The notes under the pieces: model-generated
Databases searched by the model: none
Told to the model about the DNA's origin: nothing
What the model saw: only the letters and a program-made list of their open reading frames with translations
Made by a program: the position numbers and the translations under genes
Shown here: piece by piece, positions 26,508 to 35,296 of the stretch
Position numbering within the stretch: position 1 is the stretch's first letter
How the letters are laid out: each line of letters opens with the position of its first letter
DNA from: Acidobacteriota bacterium
Lineage (GTDB): Bacteria; Acidobacteriota; Aminicenantia; Aminicenantales; Saccharicenantaceae
DNA: 57,359 nucleotides
NCBI GenBank assembly: GCA_029569255.1
Contig: JAKQUO010000024.1
Span: forward strand, 1-57,359
Reading direction: 5' to 3'

Positions 26508-27476
26508 CTATTTTTCCCGGCGGACGACGGCCAGGACGGTCCGGCCGACCGCCGCCAGGGTGTCCCGGTCGATCTTGTCCAGGGTGTCCCCGACCGTGTG
26601 CCAGCTCGAGGGGAAGCCGCCCCGGCGGCCGTCGTAGTCGATGATGTCCGCCGTCGGGATGCCGGCGAACCGGTTGACGTAAACGTGGTCGTCGATGAGG
26701 GTGTCGGACTCGACGTCGACGAAGTACTTGCCGTGGCCGAGCGACCTGGCCGTGTCCCAGATCTTCCTGACCACGGCCGGGGCGTAGTAGAGCGAAGTCC
26801 CCTCGTGGGGGAAGACCGCGCCGGCCCCCCCGACCATGTCGAGGAGGATGCCGAAGCGGGCCCGGTAGCCGGGCTTGTGGGGGTTCTTGGACCAGTGCTG
26901 GGAGCCGAGCCCCCAGCTGTCCGGGCTGGAGCCGCGCCAGTTGGCGTGCTCCCCGAAGTCCTCGAGGTCGAAAAGGACGATGTCGACGCCGAGGGCCGGC
27001 CGCTCTCCGGACAGGCATCGGGCGATCTCGAGCAGGACGCCGACGCCGCTGGCCCCGTCGTTGGCGCCCATGACGGGCTTGAAGTGGTTGGCCGGGTCGG
27101 GGTCGTGGTCGGCGAACGGCCGCGAGTCCCAGTGGGCGCAGAGGAGGAGGCGGTCCTTCTTGTCCGGGTCGAACGCGGCGATGATGTTCTTGCCCTCGAG
27201 CGGCCGCCCGTCGAAGGCACGGGCCTTGAACTCCTGGACGGCGACGTCGGGCGTCCACTGCCTGAGTGTCTTGACGAACCAGTCGGCGCAGGCGGCGTGG
27301 GCGGGGGTGCCCGGGACGCGCGGCCCGAACTCGACCTGCCTCTTGACGAAAGCGTAGGCCGAGTCCGCGTCGAATTCGGCCGGGCCTTTCGGCGGACCGG
27401 GCGCCGCCCGCTGTCCGCCGCAGGCCGCGGCGGCAAAGAGCAGGACGGCCGCCGTGACGGTCAAGCTCCGCTTCAT
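26508..27476 (-). CDS. M28-family peptidase / glutaminyl cyclase-like lipoprotein
   Basis: 322 residues. The signal sequence ends in a lipobox-like AAAAC-GGQ, suggesting a lipoprotein. The M28 zinc-site motifs follow in order: CAHWDSRPFAD (His and bridging context), GANDGASGVGVL (Asp), FDLEDFGEH (Glu), a later Asp in DVESDTLIDDH and a His in SSWHTVGDTLDKID. The HWDSRPFAD-x-DPDP pattern is the one seen in bacterial glutaminyl-peptide cyclotransferase-like M28 members, so either aminopeptidase or cyclase activity is possible. The ATG at 27476 has GGAGGAG. It is divergent from the first sortilin-like gene. Confidence 0.88.
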   Translation of the reverse strand: MKRSLTVTAAVLLFAAAACGGQRAAPGPPKGPAEFDADSAYAFVKRQVEFGPRVPGTPAHAACADWFVKTLRQWTPDVAVQEFKARAFDGRPLEGKNIIAAFDPDKKDRLLLCAHWDSRPFADHDPDPANHFKPVMGANDGASGVGVLLEIARCLSGERPALGVDIVLFDLEDFGEHANWRGSSPDSWGLGSQHWSKNPHKPGYRARFGILLDMVGGAGAVFPHEGTSLYYAPAVVRKIWDTARSLGHGKYFVDVESDTLIDDHVYVNRFAGIPTADIIDYDGRRGGFPSSWHTVGDTLDKIDRDTLAAVGRTVLAVVRREK

Positions 27477-27498
27477 CGCTCCTCCATTATACAGCAAA

Positions 27499-27527
27499 TT
27501 GAACTGGGCCGGGGATTGCCTTATAAT
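27499..27527 (+). promoter_or_regulatory. Promoter of the 27561 sortilin-like gene
   Basis: TTGAAC (27499-27504), a 17-base spacer and a perfect TATAAT (27522-27527) lie 33 bases before the ATG at 27561, which follows GGAGGT. This is one of the strongest promoters in the window. Confidence 0.7.
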
Positions 27528-27560
27528 CCGGCCTCGCAGCATACATCCAAGGAGGTCGGC

Positions 27561-30500
27561 ATGAATCACGGCTTCAGGACGGCGCTCCGCGCCGCTTCCC
27601 TCGTCTTCCTGGTCTTGGCCTTCGCCGGCGCCTTCGCGGCCCAGCAGGCCCAGGCCCCCGCCCCCGCGGCGGGCCCCGATCCGCAGGCGCTGACGAAGCA
27701 CCTCCGCTGGCGCCTGATCGGCCCGGCCAACATGGTCGGCCGCATCTCCGACTTCGAGGCCCTCGACGACGACTTCGCCCAGGTCCTCTGCGCCACCGCT
27801 TCCGGCGGCGTCTTCAAGTCGGTCAACGCCGGCACGACCTGGGAGCCCATCTTCGACCGTTACGGCTCGGCCTCGATCGGCGACGTCGCCTTCTTCCAGA
27901 AGGACCCGAACATCATCTGGGTCGGCACCGGCGAGGAGTGCGTCCGGAACAGCGTCGCCTGGGGCGACGGCGTCTACAAGTCGACCGACGGCGGCAAGAC
28001 CTTCACCCGGATGGGCCTCGAGACGACCCAGACGATCGGCAAGGTCCTGACCCACCCGACCGACCCCGGCATCGTCTATGTCGCCGCCTCGGGCCATCCC
28101 TGGGGCTACACCGGGGACCGGGGCCTGTTCAAGACGACCGACGGCGGGGCCACCTGGGCCAAGCTCGCCGGCGGCCTGCCGAACGACGGCAAGACCGGGG
28201 CCATCGACCTGGTCATGCACCCGGCCGACCCCCAGACCCTCTACGCCGCCTTCTGGCAGCGCCTGCGCCTGCCCTGGCGCTTCGATTCGGGCGGGCCGAA
28301 CGGCGGGATCTTCAAGACGACCGACGGCGGGGCCACCTGGACCAAGCTCACCCGGGGCCTGCCCTCGGGCGAGCTCGGCCGCATCGGCCTGGCCATCTCC
28401 CGCTCCAATCCCGAGGTCCTCATGGCCATCGTCGAGCACGGCTATCAGCCCCCGCAGACGATCCGCGAGGGCACGGAGCAGAAGCCTAACCCCGAGTACG
28501 ACGACATGACCAAGCTCGGCAGCGGCATCTACCGCTCCGAGAACGGCGGCGCCGACTGGACCTACGTGAGCCGGCAGAACAACCGTCCCTTCTACTACAG
28601 CCACATCTACATCAATCCCCAAGAGGACAAGTGGGTCTACTGGCTGGCCACCAACATGAGCTTCTCCGCCGACGGCGGCAGGACCTGGAGCCAGGTCGGC
28701 GGCCTCCACCCCGACTTCCACGCCCTGTGGCTCGATCCCGCCAACAAGAACCGCTTCTACGTCGGCCAGGACGGCGGCGCCTCCCTGACCTACGATCACG
28801 GCAAGACCTGGGTCTTCTTCGACAATTTCAGCGCGGCCCAGTTCTACGCCGTCAGCGCCGACATGCGCGATCCCTACTACGTCTACGGCGGCCTCCAGGA
28901 CAACGGCACCTGGGGCGGCCCGTCCATGCACCGCGAGGGCCAGCTGCTGACCGACTTCTGGTACAACATCAGCGGCGGCGACGGCTTCCACACCCAGAAC
29001 GACCCCCGGGACTGGCGCGTCGTCTACGGCGAGAGCCAGGGCGGCTCGGCCCAGCGGTTCAACGTCGAAACGCGCGAATCCAAGCAGATCCGGCCGACGG
29101 CGGCCACCATCCTCAACTACCGGGAGTTCTTCCCTCCCCCTCCGCCGGCCAAGGGGGCCCCGGCCGCGAAACCCGGCGCCGCGCCCGCGGCCAAGCCGGA
29201 GGCCAAAGCCGCCCCGGCTTCGCCCGAAGAGGCCATGCGGGCCCGGATGCAGCAGGACCGCGGCCCCTTCCGCTTCAACTGGTCGACGCCCATCGTCCTG
29301 TCCCCGCACAACCCCGACACCGTCTACATCGGGGGCAACCACCTCTTCCGCTCGACCGACCGCGGCGACCACTGGATGATCATCAGCCCCGACCTGACGA
29401 CCAGCGACAAGAAGAAGCTCGGCGAGCGCGACGGCGGGACCGACAGGCCGACCGGCGGGATCACCCCCGACGTCACCGGCGCCGAAACCCACTGCACCAT
29501 CATCACCGTCTCCGAATCGCCCAAGCTCCCCGGCCTGATCTGGGTCGGCACCGACGACGGCAACGTCCAGGTCACCCGCAACGGCGGCGCCTCCTGGACC
29601 AACGTCCGGCCGAACATCAAGGGCGTCCCGGCCGGGACCTGGTGCAGCCGGGTCGAGGCCTCCCGCTTCGACGAGGGGACCTGCTACGTCGCGTTCGACG
29701 GCCACCGCTCGGACGACTTCGCCCCCTATGTCTTCAAGACGGCCGACTTCGGCAAGACCTGGACGGCCATCGCCGCGGGCATCCCCGACGGCCAGTCCGT
29801 CTACGTCATCCGCGAGGACCCGGTCGCCAAGAACCTGCTCTTCCTCGGCACCGAGTTCTCCGTCTTCTTCAGCCGCGACGCCGGGGCGAGCTGGTCGTCC
29901 CTCCTCCTCAACATGCCCACCGTGGCCTTCCACGACCTCCTCATCCACCCCCGCGACCACGACCTCATCGCCGGGACGCACGGCCGGGGCATCTGGATCC
30001 TGGACGACATCTCGGCCCTGCGCAGGGCCACCGACGACGTCCTGAAGCAGGACGCGGCCCTGTTCGAGCCGGGGAAGGCCGGCACCCGCTGGCTCCGCGT
30101 CCAGAGGGGCGGCTACGGGCGCGGCGACCTCTACTTCAAGGGCGAGAACCCGCCCGAGGGCGCCCTGATCCATTTCTACGTCAAGTCCGAGACTGAGACG
30201 CCGGCCACCCTCGAGATCTCCGACCCGCTCGGCGCGGCCAAGACGACCTACATCCTCGACGGCTTGGAGCCCGGCATCGGCCGCGTCGCCTGGGACTTCC
30301 GCTTCGACCCGCCGGCCGCGGCGGTCTCGGCCCTGGTCACGAACCTCAAGCGCCAGCTCGAACCGGCCCTCAAGCGGACCGACCTCTCGGCCGGGCAGAT
30401 GGGCGTCCTCAAGAAGGCCCAGGCGGACCTCGAGAAGTGGGGCGCGAACTACCGCAAGGTCATGGAAATCCAGCGGGCGGTCTTCGCCGTCGTCCGGCCC

Positions 30501-30659
30501 GGCGGGGGCATGTTCGCCGGCGGAGCCGGGTTCCGCGGCCAGATGGGCGGCGGCCAGGTGGCCGAGCCCGGGACCTACGCCGTCAAGCTGACGGTGGGAG
30601 ACAAGAGCTACGCCGGCAAGGTCACCGTCCGGCTCGACCCGATCCAATCCGCAAGATAA
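27561..30659 (+). CDS. Sortilin/VPS10-like multi-propeller secreted protein (A)
   Basis: 1,032 residues. A signal peptide (FRTALRAASLVFLVLAFAGA) precedes a large repeat region of BNR/Asp-box units: KSTDGGKTF, KTTDGGATW (twice), SADGGRTWS, RNGGASW, KTADFGKTW, SRDAGASWSS. These form two linked beta propellers of VPS10/sortilin type, as in glycosyl-hydrolase-like photosystem-assembly-type proteins. A Pro/Ala linker interrupts at about residues 520-560. The C-terminal 200 residues are a beta domain ending KLTVGDKSYAGKVTVRLDP, possibly an attachment module. No catalytic residues can be named. The paralogue at 30706 converges on it. Confidence 0.88.
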   Translation: MNHGFRTALRAASLVFLVLAFAGAFAAQQAQAPAPAAGPDPQALTKHLRWRLIGPANMVGRISDFEALDDDFAQVLCATASGGVFKSVNAGTTWEPIFDRYGSASIGDVAFFQKDPNIIWVGTGEECVRNSVAWGDGVYKSTDGGKTFTRMGLETTQTIGKVLTHPTDPGIVYVAASGHPWGYTGDRGLFKTTDGGATWAKLAGGLPNDGKTGAIDLVMHPADPQTLYAAFWQRLRLPWRFDSGGPNGGIFKTTDGGATWTKLTRGLPSGELGRIGLAISRSNPEVLMAIVEHGYQPPQTIREGTEQKPNPEYDDMTKLGSGIYRSENGGADWTYVSRQNNRPFYYSHIYINPQEDKWVYWLATNMSFSADGGRTWSQVGGLHPDFHALWLDPANKNRFYVGQDGGASLTYDHGKTWVFFDNFSAAQFYAVSADMRDPYYVYGGLQDNGTWGGPSMHREGQLLTDFWYNISGGDGFHTQNDPRDWRVVYGESQGGSAQRFNVETRESKQIRPTAATILNYREFFPPPPPAKGAPAAKPGAAPAAKPEAKAAPASPEEAMRARMQQDRGPFRFNWSTPIVLSPHNPDTVYIGGNHLFRSTDRGDHWMIISPDLTTSDKKKLGERDGGTDRPTGGITPDVTGAETHCTIITVSESPKLPGLIWVGTDDGNVQVTRNGGASWTNVRPNIKGVPAGTWCSRVEASRFDEGTCYVAFDGHRSDDFAPYVFKTADFGKTWTAIAAGIPDGQSVYVIREDPVAKNLLFLGTEFSVFFSRDAGASWSSLLLNMPTVAFHDLLIHPRDHDLIAGTHGRGIWILDDISALRRATDDVLKQDAALFEPGKAGTRWLRVQRGGYGRGDLYFKGENPPEGALIHFYVKSETETPATLEISDPLGAAKTTYILDGLEPGIGRVAWDFRFDPPAAAVSALVTNLKRQLEPALKRTDLSAGQMGVLKKAQADLEKWGANYRKVMEIQRAVFAVVRPGGGMFAGGAGFRGQMGGGQVAEPGTYAVKLTVGDKSYAGKVTVRLDPIQSAR

Positions 30660-30663
30660 AAAA

Positions 30664-30698
30664 AGAAAGGGGACACACACCGTGTGTGTCCCCTTTCT
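30664..30698. repeat. GGGGACA-family palindrome, copy 2: perfect 17-bp hairpin
   Basis: AGAAAGGGGACACACAC at 30664-30680 and its exact reverse complement at 30682-30698 flank a single C. It lies 4 bases after the stop of sortilin-like gene A and 7 bases before the stop of the convergent gene B. It is therefore very well placed as a bidirectional terminator. Confidence 0.92.
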
Positions 30699-30705
30699 GA
30701 GATAC

Positions 30706-33700
30706 CTATTTGAAGAGCGGGTCGGGGCTGACCTTGACCGTCTTGGTGGCCACGTCCTTGCCGTCGACCGTGAGCGTCACCTTGTAGACGCCGGGATCGA
30801 CGAGGTTGGCCCCCCGGCCGCGGAAGCCGCCGCCGGGCCGCGGGCCGGCCTGCTGCGGGTCCATGCGCCGCATCAGGTTCCAGTCGGCCTTCTGGAGGCC
30901 CTTCTTGGCCGCCCCCGCGAACTCCGTGATGAGGTTGCCCTCGAGGTCCTTGACGACCACCTTGACCGACTGGGGCGCGGCCTTGAGGTAGTAGTAGATC
31001 GTGGTCCCGACGGGCGGGTTCAGGGTCTTGGCGAACTCGCCGTACTGCTCACCGGCCTGGATGTAGCGGTTCCAGCGGACGGCCTCCTCGATGTCGAAGA
31101 GGTGGGCGTCCTTGGCCAGCACCGCCGCGTTCATCTCCTTGAGCGGGGCGATGTCGGCGACGTAGATGCCCCGGCCGTAGGTGCCGATGACCATGTCGCG
31201 GTCGCGCTTCTGGATGGCCATGTCGCGGACGATGACGTTCGGGGCCGAGGTCGAGAAGGCGACCCAGGACTTGCCCCGGTCGACCGAGACGTGGATGCCG
31301 AGGTCGCCGGAGATGTAGAGGACGTCGGGGTTGTCGGGGTCCTCCTCGACGTCGAAGATCGGGTTCTGGAGGCCGCCGGAGATGTCCTCCCAGGTCTTGC
31401 CCAGGTCGCGGGTGACGAAGAGCCAGGTCCTGTCCTCGTTGTGGGTCCGGTAGCCGCTGAAGCCGACATAGCAGGTGTTCTCATCGAAGCGCGAGGGCAC
31501 GACCCGCTTGACCCAGCGGTCGAACGGGATGAGGGCGCCCTTGACGCCGGGCTTGGGCTTGCCGGTCTTCATGTCGTAGAAGTTGGCCGTGATGTTGGTC
31601 CAGGTCACGCCGCCGTCGGCCGACATCTGGACGTTGCCGTCGTCGGTGCCGGCCCAGTAGAGGCCGGGCTTCTTGGCCGACTCGGCGAAGGTGTAGATCG
31701 TGGCGTACTGGAGGTTGGTCTTCTTGGACTCCTCGATCCGCGTCTTGTCGGCCCGGGACAGGTCGGGGCTGATGGTGACGAAGGTGCCGGGCTCGCCGCG
31801 GGTCAGGGAGCGGTGGACGAACTGGGAGCAGATGTAGACGATGCCGGGGTTGTGGGGCGAGAGGACGATGGGGGCGTTCCACTGGTAGCGCTGGGCCGGC
31901 ATCCCCTTGGCCAGCTCGTCGGGGGTCGTCCGCTTGGCCAGGGGCGAGATCTCGCCGGTCGAGAGGTTCTGCCGGCTCGAGGCGCCGAACTGGGCCTCGT
32001 AGTAGACCCAGTCGGGGTTCCACCAGTCGCGGACGACGTAGAAGGCGTCGCCCGTCGGCAGGTAGCGCCAGTCGGCCGCGAAGACGCCCCAGGCGTTCCG
32101 GGTCTGGGAGGGGCCGATCCAGGCGCCGTTGTCCTGGGTGCCGCCCATGATGTTGTAGGGCAGCTCGTCGTCGGCCGAGACGTCGTAGAACTGCTGGGCG
32201 CTGACGGTCGATTTCTGGTGCCAGTGCTTGCCGCCGTCCCACGACTCGCCGCAGCCGCCGTCGTTGGCGCTCATGATGTGCTGGCCGTTGGCGGGGTCGA
32301 CCCAGAGGGCGCGGTGGTCGACGTGGAGCTTGTAGGCCCCGCTGTCCCAGCCGGTGACCTTGAAGGTCTTGCCGCCGTCGGTCGAGACGGTCGTGTTGGT
32401 GTCGACGGCGTAGAGGGTCTGGTCGTTCTGGGGATCGACGTAGATGCGGGCGTAGTAGCCGGCCTCGGTCTGGTTGACCAGGGCGCTGCCGCCGACGTGC
32501 TTGTACTCGGTCATGGCCCGCCAGGTCTCGCCGAGGTCCTCGGAGCGGTAGATGACGCCCGACCGCTTGACCGGCTGCTGGTTGCGCAGGACGCCGCCGT
32601 AGAGCATCTCCAGGACGTGGCGGTTCGTCGCCTGGATGCGGCCCTTGGCCTCGGACGAGTCGGCCTTGGGCGCCTCCCGCTTCTGCAGGGCCTCGATCTC
32701 GTCGATCGCGGCCAGGAGGTCCTTCTTCCCCGCGTAGGCCTTGCGGGCGGCGGCGTTGAACTTGGCCAAGTCGACGCCGGAGTTGGCCAGGAAGTCCTTG
32801 TCGGCGATGCGCTCGTTGAGCGCCTTGACCAGCTCGGCCTCGTCGGCGGCCGCGACCGGCTTGAACCGGGGGGCCTGCTTGGCCAGCTCGGCGTTGATCC
32901 TGAAGGCCTTGAACTTGTCGAAGTTGACGCCTTCGGCGAAGACGCCCGCGGCGGCGCCGAAGCCCATGCCGCCGAACTGCCCGGCGGCCCGGAAGTTGGC
33001 CCCGCCGTCGCGCTCGGCCAGGCCGAGGTTGACCTCCTCGTCGATGCGGGCGTAGACGATGTCGGGGTTCTTGAGGAAGAAGGCCAGGCCGGCCCGGCCG
33101 ACCTCGAGGTGGTTCGGCAGGCCGCCCTCGAGCTTCTTCCAGGTCTTGCCGCCGTCAATCGTCTTGTAGAGCCAGTTCTCAGGCTGACGGTCGATGTAGG
33201 TCCAGGTCCGGCGGTACATCTTGCAGGACTGGGCGATGACGACGTTGAAGTCGCGCGGGTCGACGGCGAACTCGCCGACGCCGCGGTTGGCCACCGGCCC
33301 GAGGTTCGTCCAGGTCTTGCCGCCGTCGGCCGTCTTGTAGAGGCCGCGCTCGCAGTCGGGCTCGTTGTCGTAGAGCTTGCCCTCGGCCGCGACGTAGACG
33401 ACGTCGGGGTTCTTGGGATCGACCTGGACCCTGTTGATGAAGAAGCTCCTGGTCAGGCCGACGTTGGTCCAGGTCTTGCCGGCGTCGGTCGATTTCCAGA
33501 CGCCGTTGCCGTGCGAGCTCGAACGGGCGTGGAAGGGCTCGCCCGTCCCGAGATAGAGGATGTTGGGGTCGGACGGGGCGACGGCCAGGGAGCCCATGCT
33601 CATGTTGCCGTACTTCTCGAAGATGGGCTCGAAGTGGGTCCCGGCGTCCTCGGTCTTCCAGACGCCGCCCGAGGCGGCGAGAAGGTAGTAGGTCGTGGTC

Positions 33701-33879
33701 TGGCCGGGGGGCACGGCGATCTCGGAGATGCGGCCGGAGAAGTTGACCGGGCCGACCCAGCGCCAGCTGAGCAGGTTGAGGTCGTCGGCCGTGATCTGGG
33801 CCTGGAGGGCCGCTCCGGCGCCCAGGACGAAGGCCAGGGCGAGGAGGGCCGGAAGGAGTCGGGACGGACGTCTCGGCAT
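30706..33879 (-). CDS. Sortilin/VPS10-like multi-propeller secreted protein (B)
   Basis: 1,057 residues. Signal peptide PALLALAFVLGAGAALQAQ, then WRWVGPVNFSGRISEIAVPP, closely matching the WRLIGPANMVGRISDFEA start of the neighbour A. Asp-box repeats include KTEDAGTHF, KSTDAGKTW, KTADGGKTW, KTIDGGKTW, RSEDLGETW, STDGGKTF, SADGGVTW and SVDRGKSW. A helical insertion of about 150 residues, Lys- and Ala-rich, sits at about residues 290-400, where A has none. The C-terminal beta domain ends YKVTLTVDGKDVATKTVKVS, like A. Secreted; activity unknown. The ATG at 33879 has AGGAGGAAC. A and B are clear paralogues in convergent orientation. Confidence 0.88.
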   Translation of the reverse strand: MPRRPSRLLPALLALAFVLGAGAALQAQITADDLNLLSWRWVGPVNFSGRISEIAVPPGQTTTYYLLAASGGVWKTEDAGTHFEPIFEKYGNMSMGSLAVAPSDPNILYLGTGEPFHARSSSHGNGVWKSTDAGKTWTNVGLTRSFFINRVQVDPKNPDVVYVAAEGKLYDNEPDCERGLYKTADGGKTWTNLGPVANRGVGEFAVDPRDFNVVIAQSCKMYRRTWTYIDRQPENWLYKTIDGGKTWKKLEGGLPNHLEVGRAGLAFFLKNPDIVYARIDEEVNLGLAERDGGANFRAAGQFGGMGFGAAAGVFAEGVNFDKFKAFRINAELAKQAPRFKPVAAADEAELVKALNERIADKDFLANSGVDLAKFNAAARKAYAGKKDLLAAIDEIEALQKREAPKADSSEAKGRIQATNRHVLEMLYGGVLRNQQPVKRSGVIYRSEDLGETWRAMTEYKHVGGSALVNQTEAGYYARIYVDPQNDQTLYAVDTNTTVSTDGGKTFKVTGWDSGAYKLHVDHRALWVDPANGQHIMSANDGGCGESWDGGKHWHQKSTVSAQQFYDVSADDELPYNIMGGTQDNGAWIGPSQTRNAWGVFAADWRYLPTGDAFYVVRDWWNPDWVYYEAQFGASSRQNLSTGEISPLAKRTTPDELAKGMPAQRYQWNAPIVLSPHNPGIVYICSQFVHRSLTRGEPGTFVTISPDLSRADKTRIEESKKTNLQYATIYTFAESAKKPGLYWAGTDDGNVQMSADGGVTWTNITANFYDMKTGKPKPGVKGALIPFDRWVKRVVPSRFDENTCYVGFSGYRTHNEDRTWLFVTRDLGKTWEDISGGLQNPIFDVEEDPDNPDVLYISGDLGIHVSVDRGKSWVAFSTSAPNVIVRDMAIQKRDRDMVIGTYGRGIYVADIAPLKEMNAAVLAKDAHLFDIEEAVRWNRYIQAGEQYGEFAKTLNPPVGTTIYYYLKAAPQSVKVVVKDLEGNLITEFAGAAKKGLQKADWNLMRRMDPQQAGPRPGGGFRGRGANLVDPGVYKVTLTVDGKDVATKTVKVSPDPLFK

Positions 33880-33973
33880 GATGTTCCTCCTGTCGTGTTT
33901 TAGAGCGGAATGGGGCACGTCGCTGTTTAGACGACGGCCGGCGGGAGACTCTGCCATGTGAAAATATAGTATA

Positions 33974-35143
33974 TCAGAAAATGTGGCCGAAATTGAAGTA
34001 TAGGCCCAGGCCCTCGGAGCTCCGGGCGACGTCGACGCGGACGACGAAGTCGGGCATGTAGAAGCGCAGGCCGAGACCGGCGTCCAGGGCCGTCTTCCCG
34101 AAGTCGATGGCGCGCAAGGACGGCCAGACGGTCCCGGCGTCGCAGAAGACGTTGCCGCCGAGGCGCCAGACGATCGGGAAGCGGTACTCGGCGTTGACCA
34201 GGAACTTGCCCTTGTCGAGGAAGCGGTTGAGGGGGAAGCCCCGCAGGGCCGTCAGGACGTTGCCGCCGCCGAGCGAGGCGTGGTCGAAAAGAGGGATGGA
34301 GCCGCCGCCGACGACCTGGGCCAGCGCCCTGACGGCGAAGACGTCCTTGGCCCCGAAGACCCGCTGGTACTTGCGGAGGTCGAGCGTCAGCCGGGTGAAG
34401 GAGGCGTCGCGGCCGCCGAGGAACCCGGCCGCGGCGTCGCCCTGGGCGATGAACCGGAGGCCCCGGGTCGGGTGGATCTGGCTGTCGGAGGTGTCGTATC
34501 TCAGGGTGAAAGAGACGTAAGGGACGAAGCTCCGGCCGGCGGCGGCGAGGGCGGCGATCTCGGCGGCGAAGGGCCCCTCGCGCGGGTCCGTGTAGCGGAT
34601 CCAGCGGAGGGTGTAGGCGGCCTCGACGACCAGGCGGGGGGTCAGGCCGCGGCCGAGGGTCAGGGGCACGCTGATCGTCTCGAAGGTCAGGAGGGTGCGG
34701 TCGGCCCCGGCCGCGCCCGGTCCCAGGCCGTAGTAGCCGTAGTTGAGGAACTTGTCGTACTCGGCCTTGAGGTCGAACGAGAGCCCGTAGGTCCGGCCCT
34801 GGCGGATCTCGAGGTCGGGGACCTGGAAAGCGAAGGCGTACCAGCGCTCGCCCTTGGTCGAGTTGAACAGGATGAGGTCCAGGGACTCCTTCTTCTTCAG
34901 GTAGTCGACGAACTTGGCCCGGCCGCCGTAGCCGAAGCCGATGTCCGTGTCGTACATCAGGATCGGGAACGGGCTGAAGGAGCGGTACGGGCCCGGCGGG
35001 ATGGAGGCGTCCGCCGGGGCCGGCGGCGGGTCCTGGTCGGCCTAGGCGGCCAGCCCGGCCGGGAGGACGGCGAGGGCGCTAAGCGCCCCGGCCGCGAGGG
35101 CGGCGGCGACCGAGAGAAAGCGGGCCCGTCTCCTCTTCATCAT
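33974..35143 (-). pseudogene. Omp85/BamA-type outer-membrane barrel broken by an in-frame TAG
   Basis: Reading from ATG 35143 (with GGAGGGG upstream), a good signal peptide (RARFLSVAAALAAGALSALA) runs into LPAGLAA, then TAG at 35044-35042, and continues in frame as ADQDPPPAPADASIPPGPYR and FSPFPILMYDTDIGFGYGGR. The remaining 355 codons are open to 33974 and encode a surface-antigen D15 barrel: LGGGNVLTALRGFPLNRF and the C-terminal LGLYFNFGHIF, with terminal Phe. The TAG is one change from CAG (Gln), exactly where signal peptidase would cut (LAA-Q). Without the upstream part the protein has no signal peptide and could not reach the outer membrane. Could be a recent nonsense mutation or a sequence error. 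Confidence 0.8.
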
Positions 35144-35190
35144 GTTCCCCTCCCGCCGTCTTTTTTATCCCATTCCGGCCCTGCTTGCAA

Positions 35191-35258
35191 GGGGACACAC
35201 ACGGTATGTGTCCCCATTCGCCGGCCCATCTGACCCACACAACGGAGAAGAGATCCGG
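35191..35258. repeat. GGGGACA palindrome plus GCCGGCCCATC unit (composite element)
   Basis: GGGGACACACAC and TATGTGTCCCC (35191-35215) form a hairpin. It is directly followed by CATTC and GCCGGCCCATCTGACCC (35219-35235), then ACACAACGGAGAAGAGATCC. The same order, GTCCCCATT plus the GCCGGCCCATC unit, recurs at 53471-53517. It separates the lipoprotein stop (35297) from the start of the Omp85-like gene. Confidence 0.8.
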
Positions 35259-35296
35259 AAAAAGAAAAAAGAGGGCGAAGTTGCGAATCACTCAGG

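Noticed and set aside
27486..27491. TATAAT on the minus strand just before the M28 gene
   Set aside because: It would place the transcription start within the ribosome-binding site, and no -35 is seen 17 bases upstream (CCCCGG). Probably chance in an AT-richer divergent gap.
27477..30680. Minus-strand extension of the M28 gene across the whole sortilin-like gene A
   Set aside because: The frame is open only because of antisense codon bias. The real start at 27476 has GGAGGAG and begins a lipoprotein signal; the extension has no domain.
35042..35044. TAG recoding (pyrrolysine or reassigned amber) as explanation for the barrel gene
   Set aside because: pgk, secG and other intact genes end in TAG followed at once by new starts or structures, and no other in-frame TAG was noticed in a gene. 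A point mutation or sequence error is simpler.
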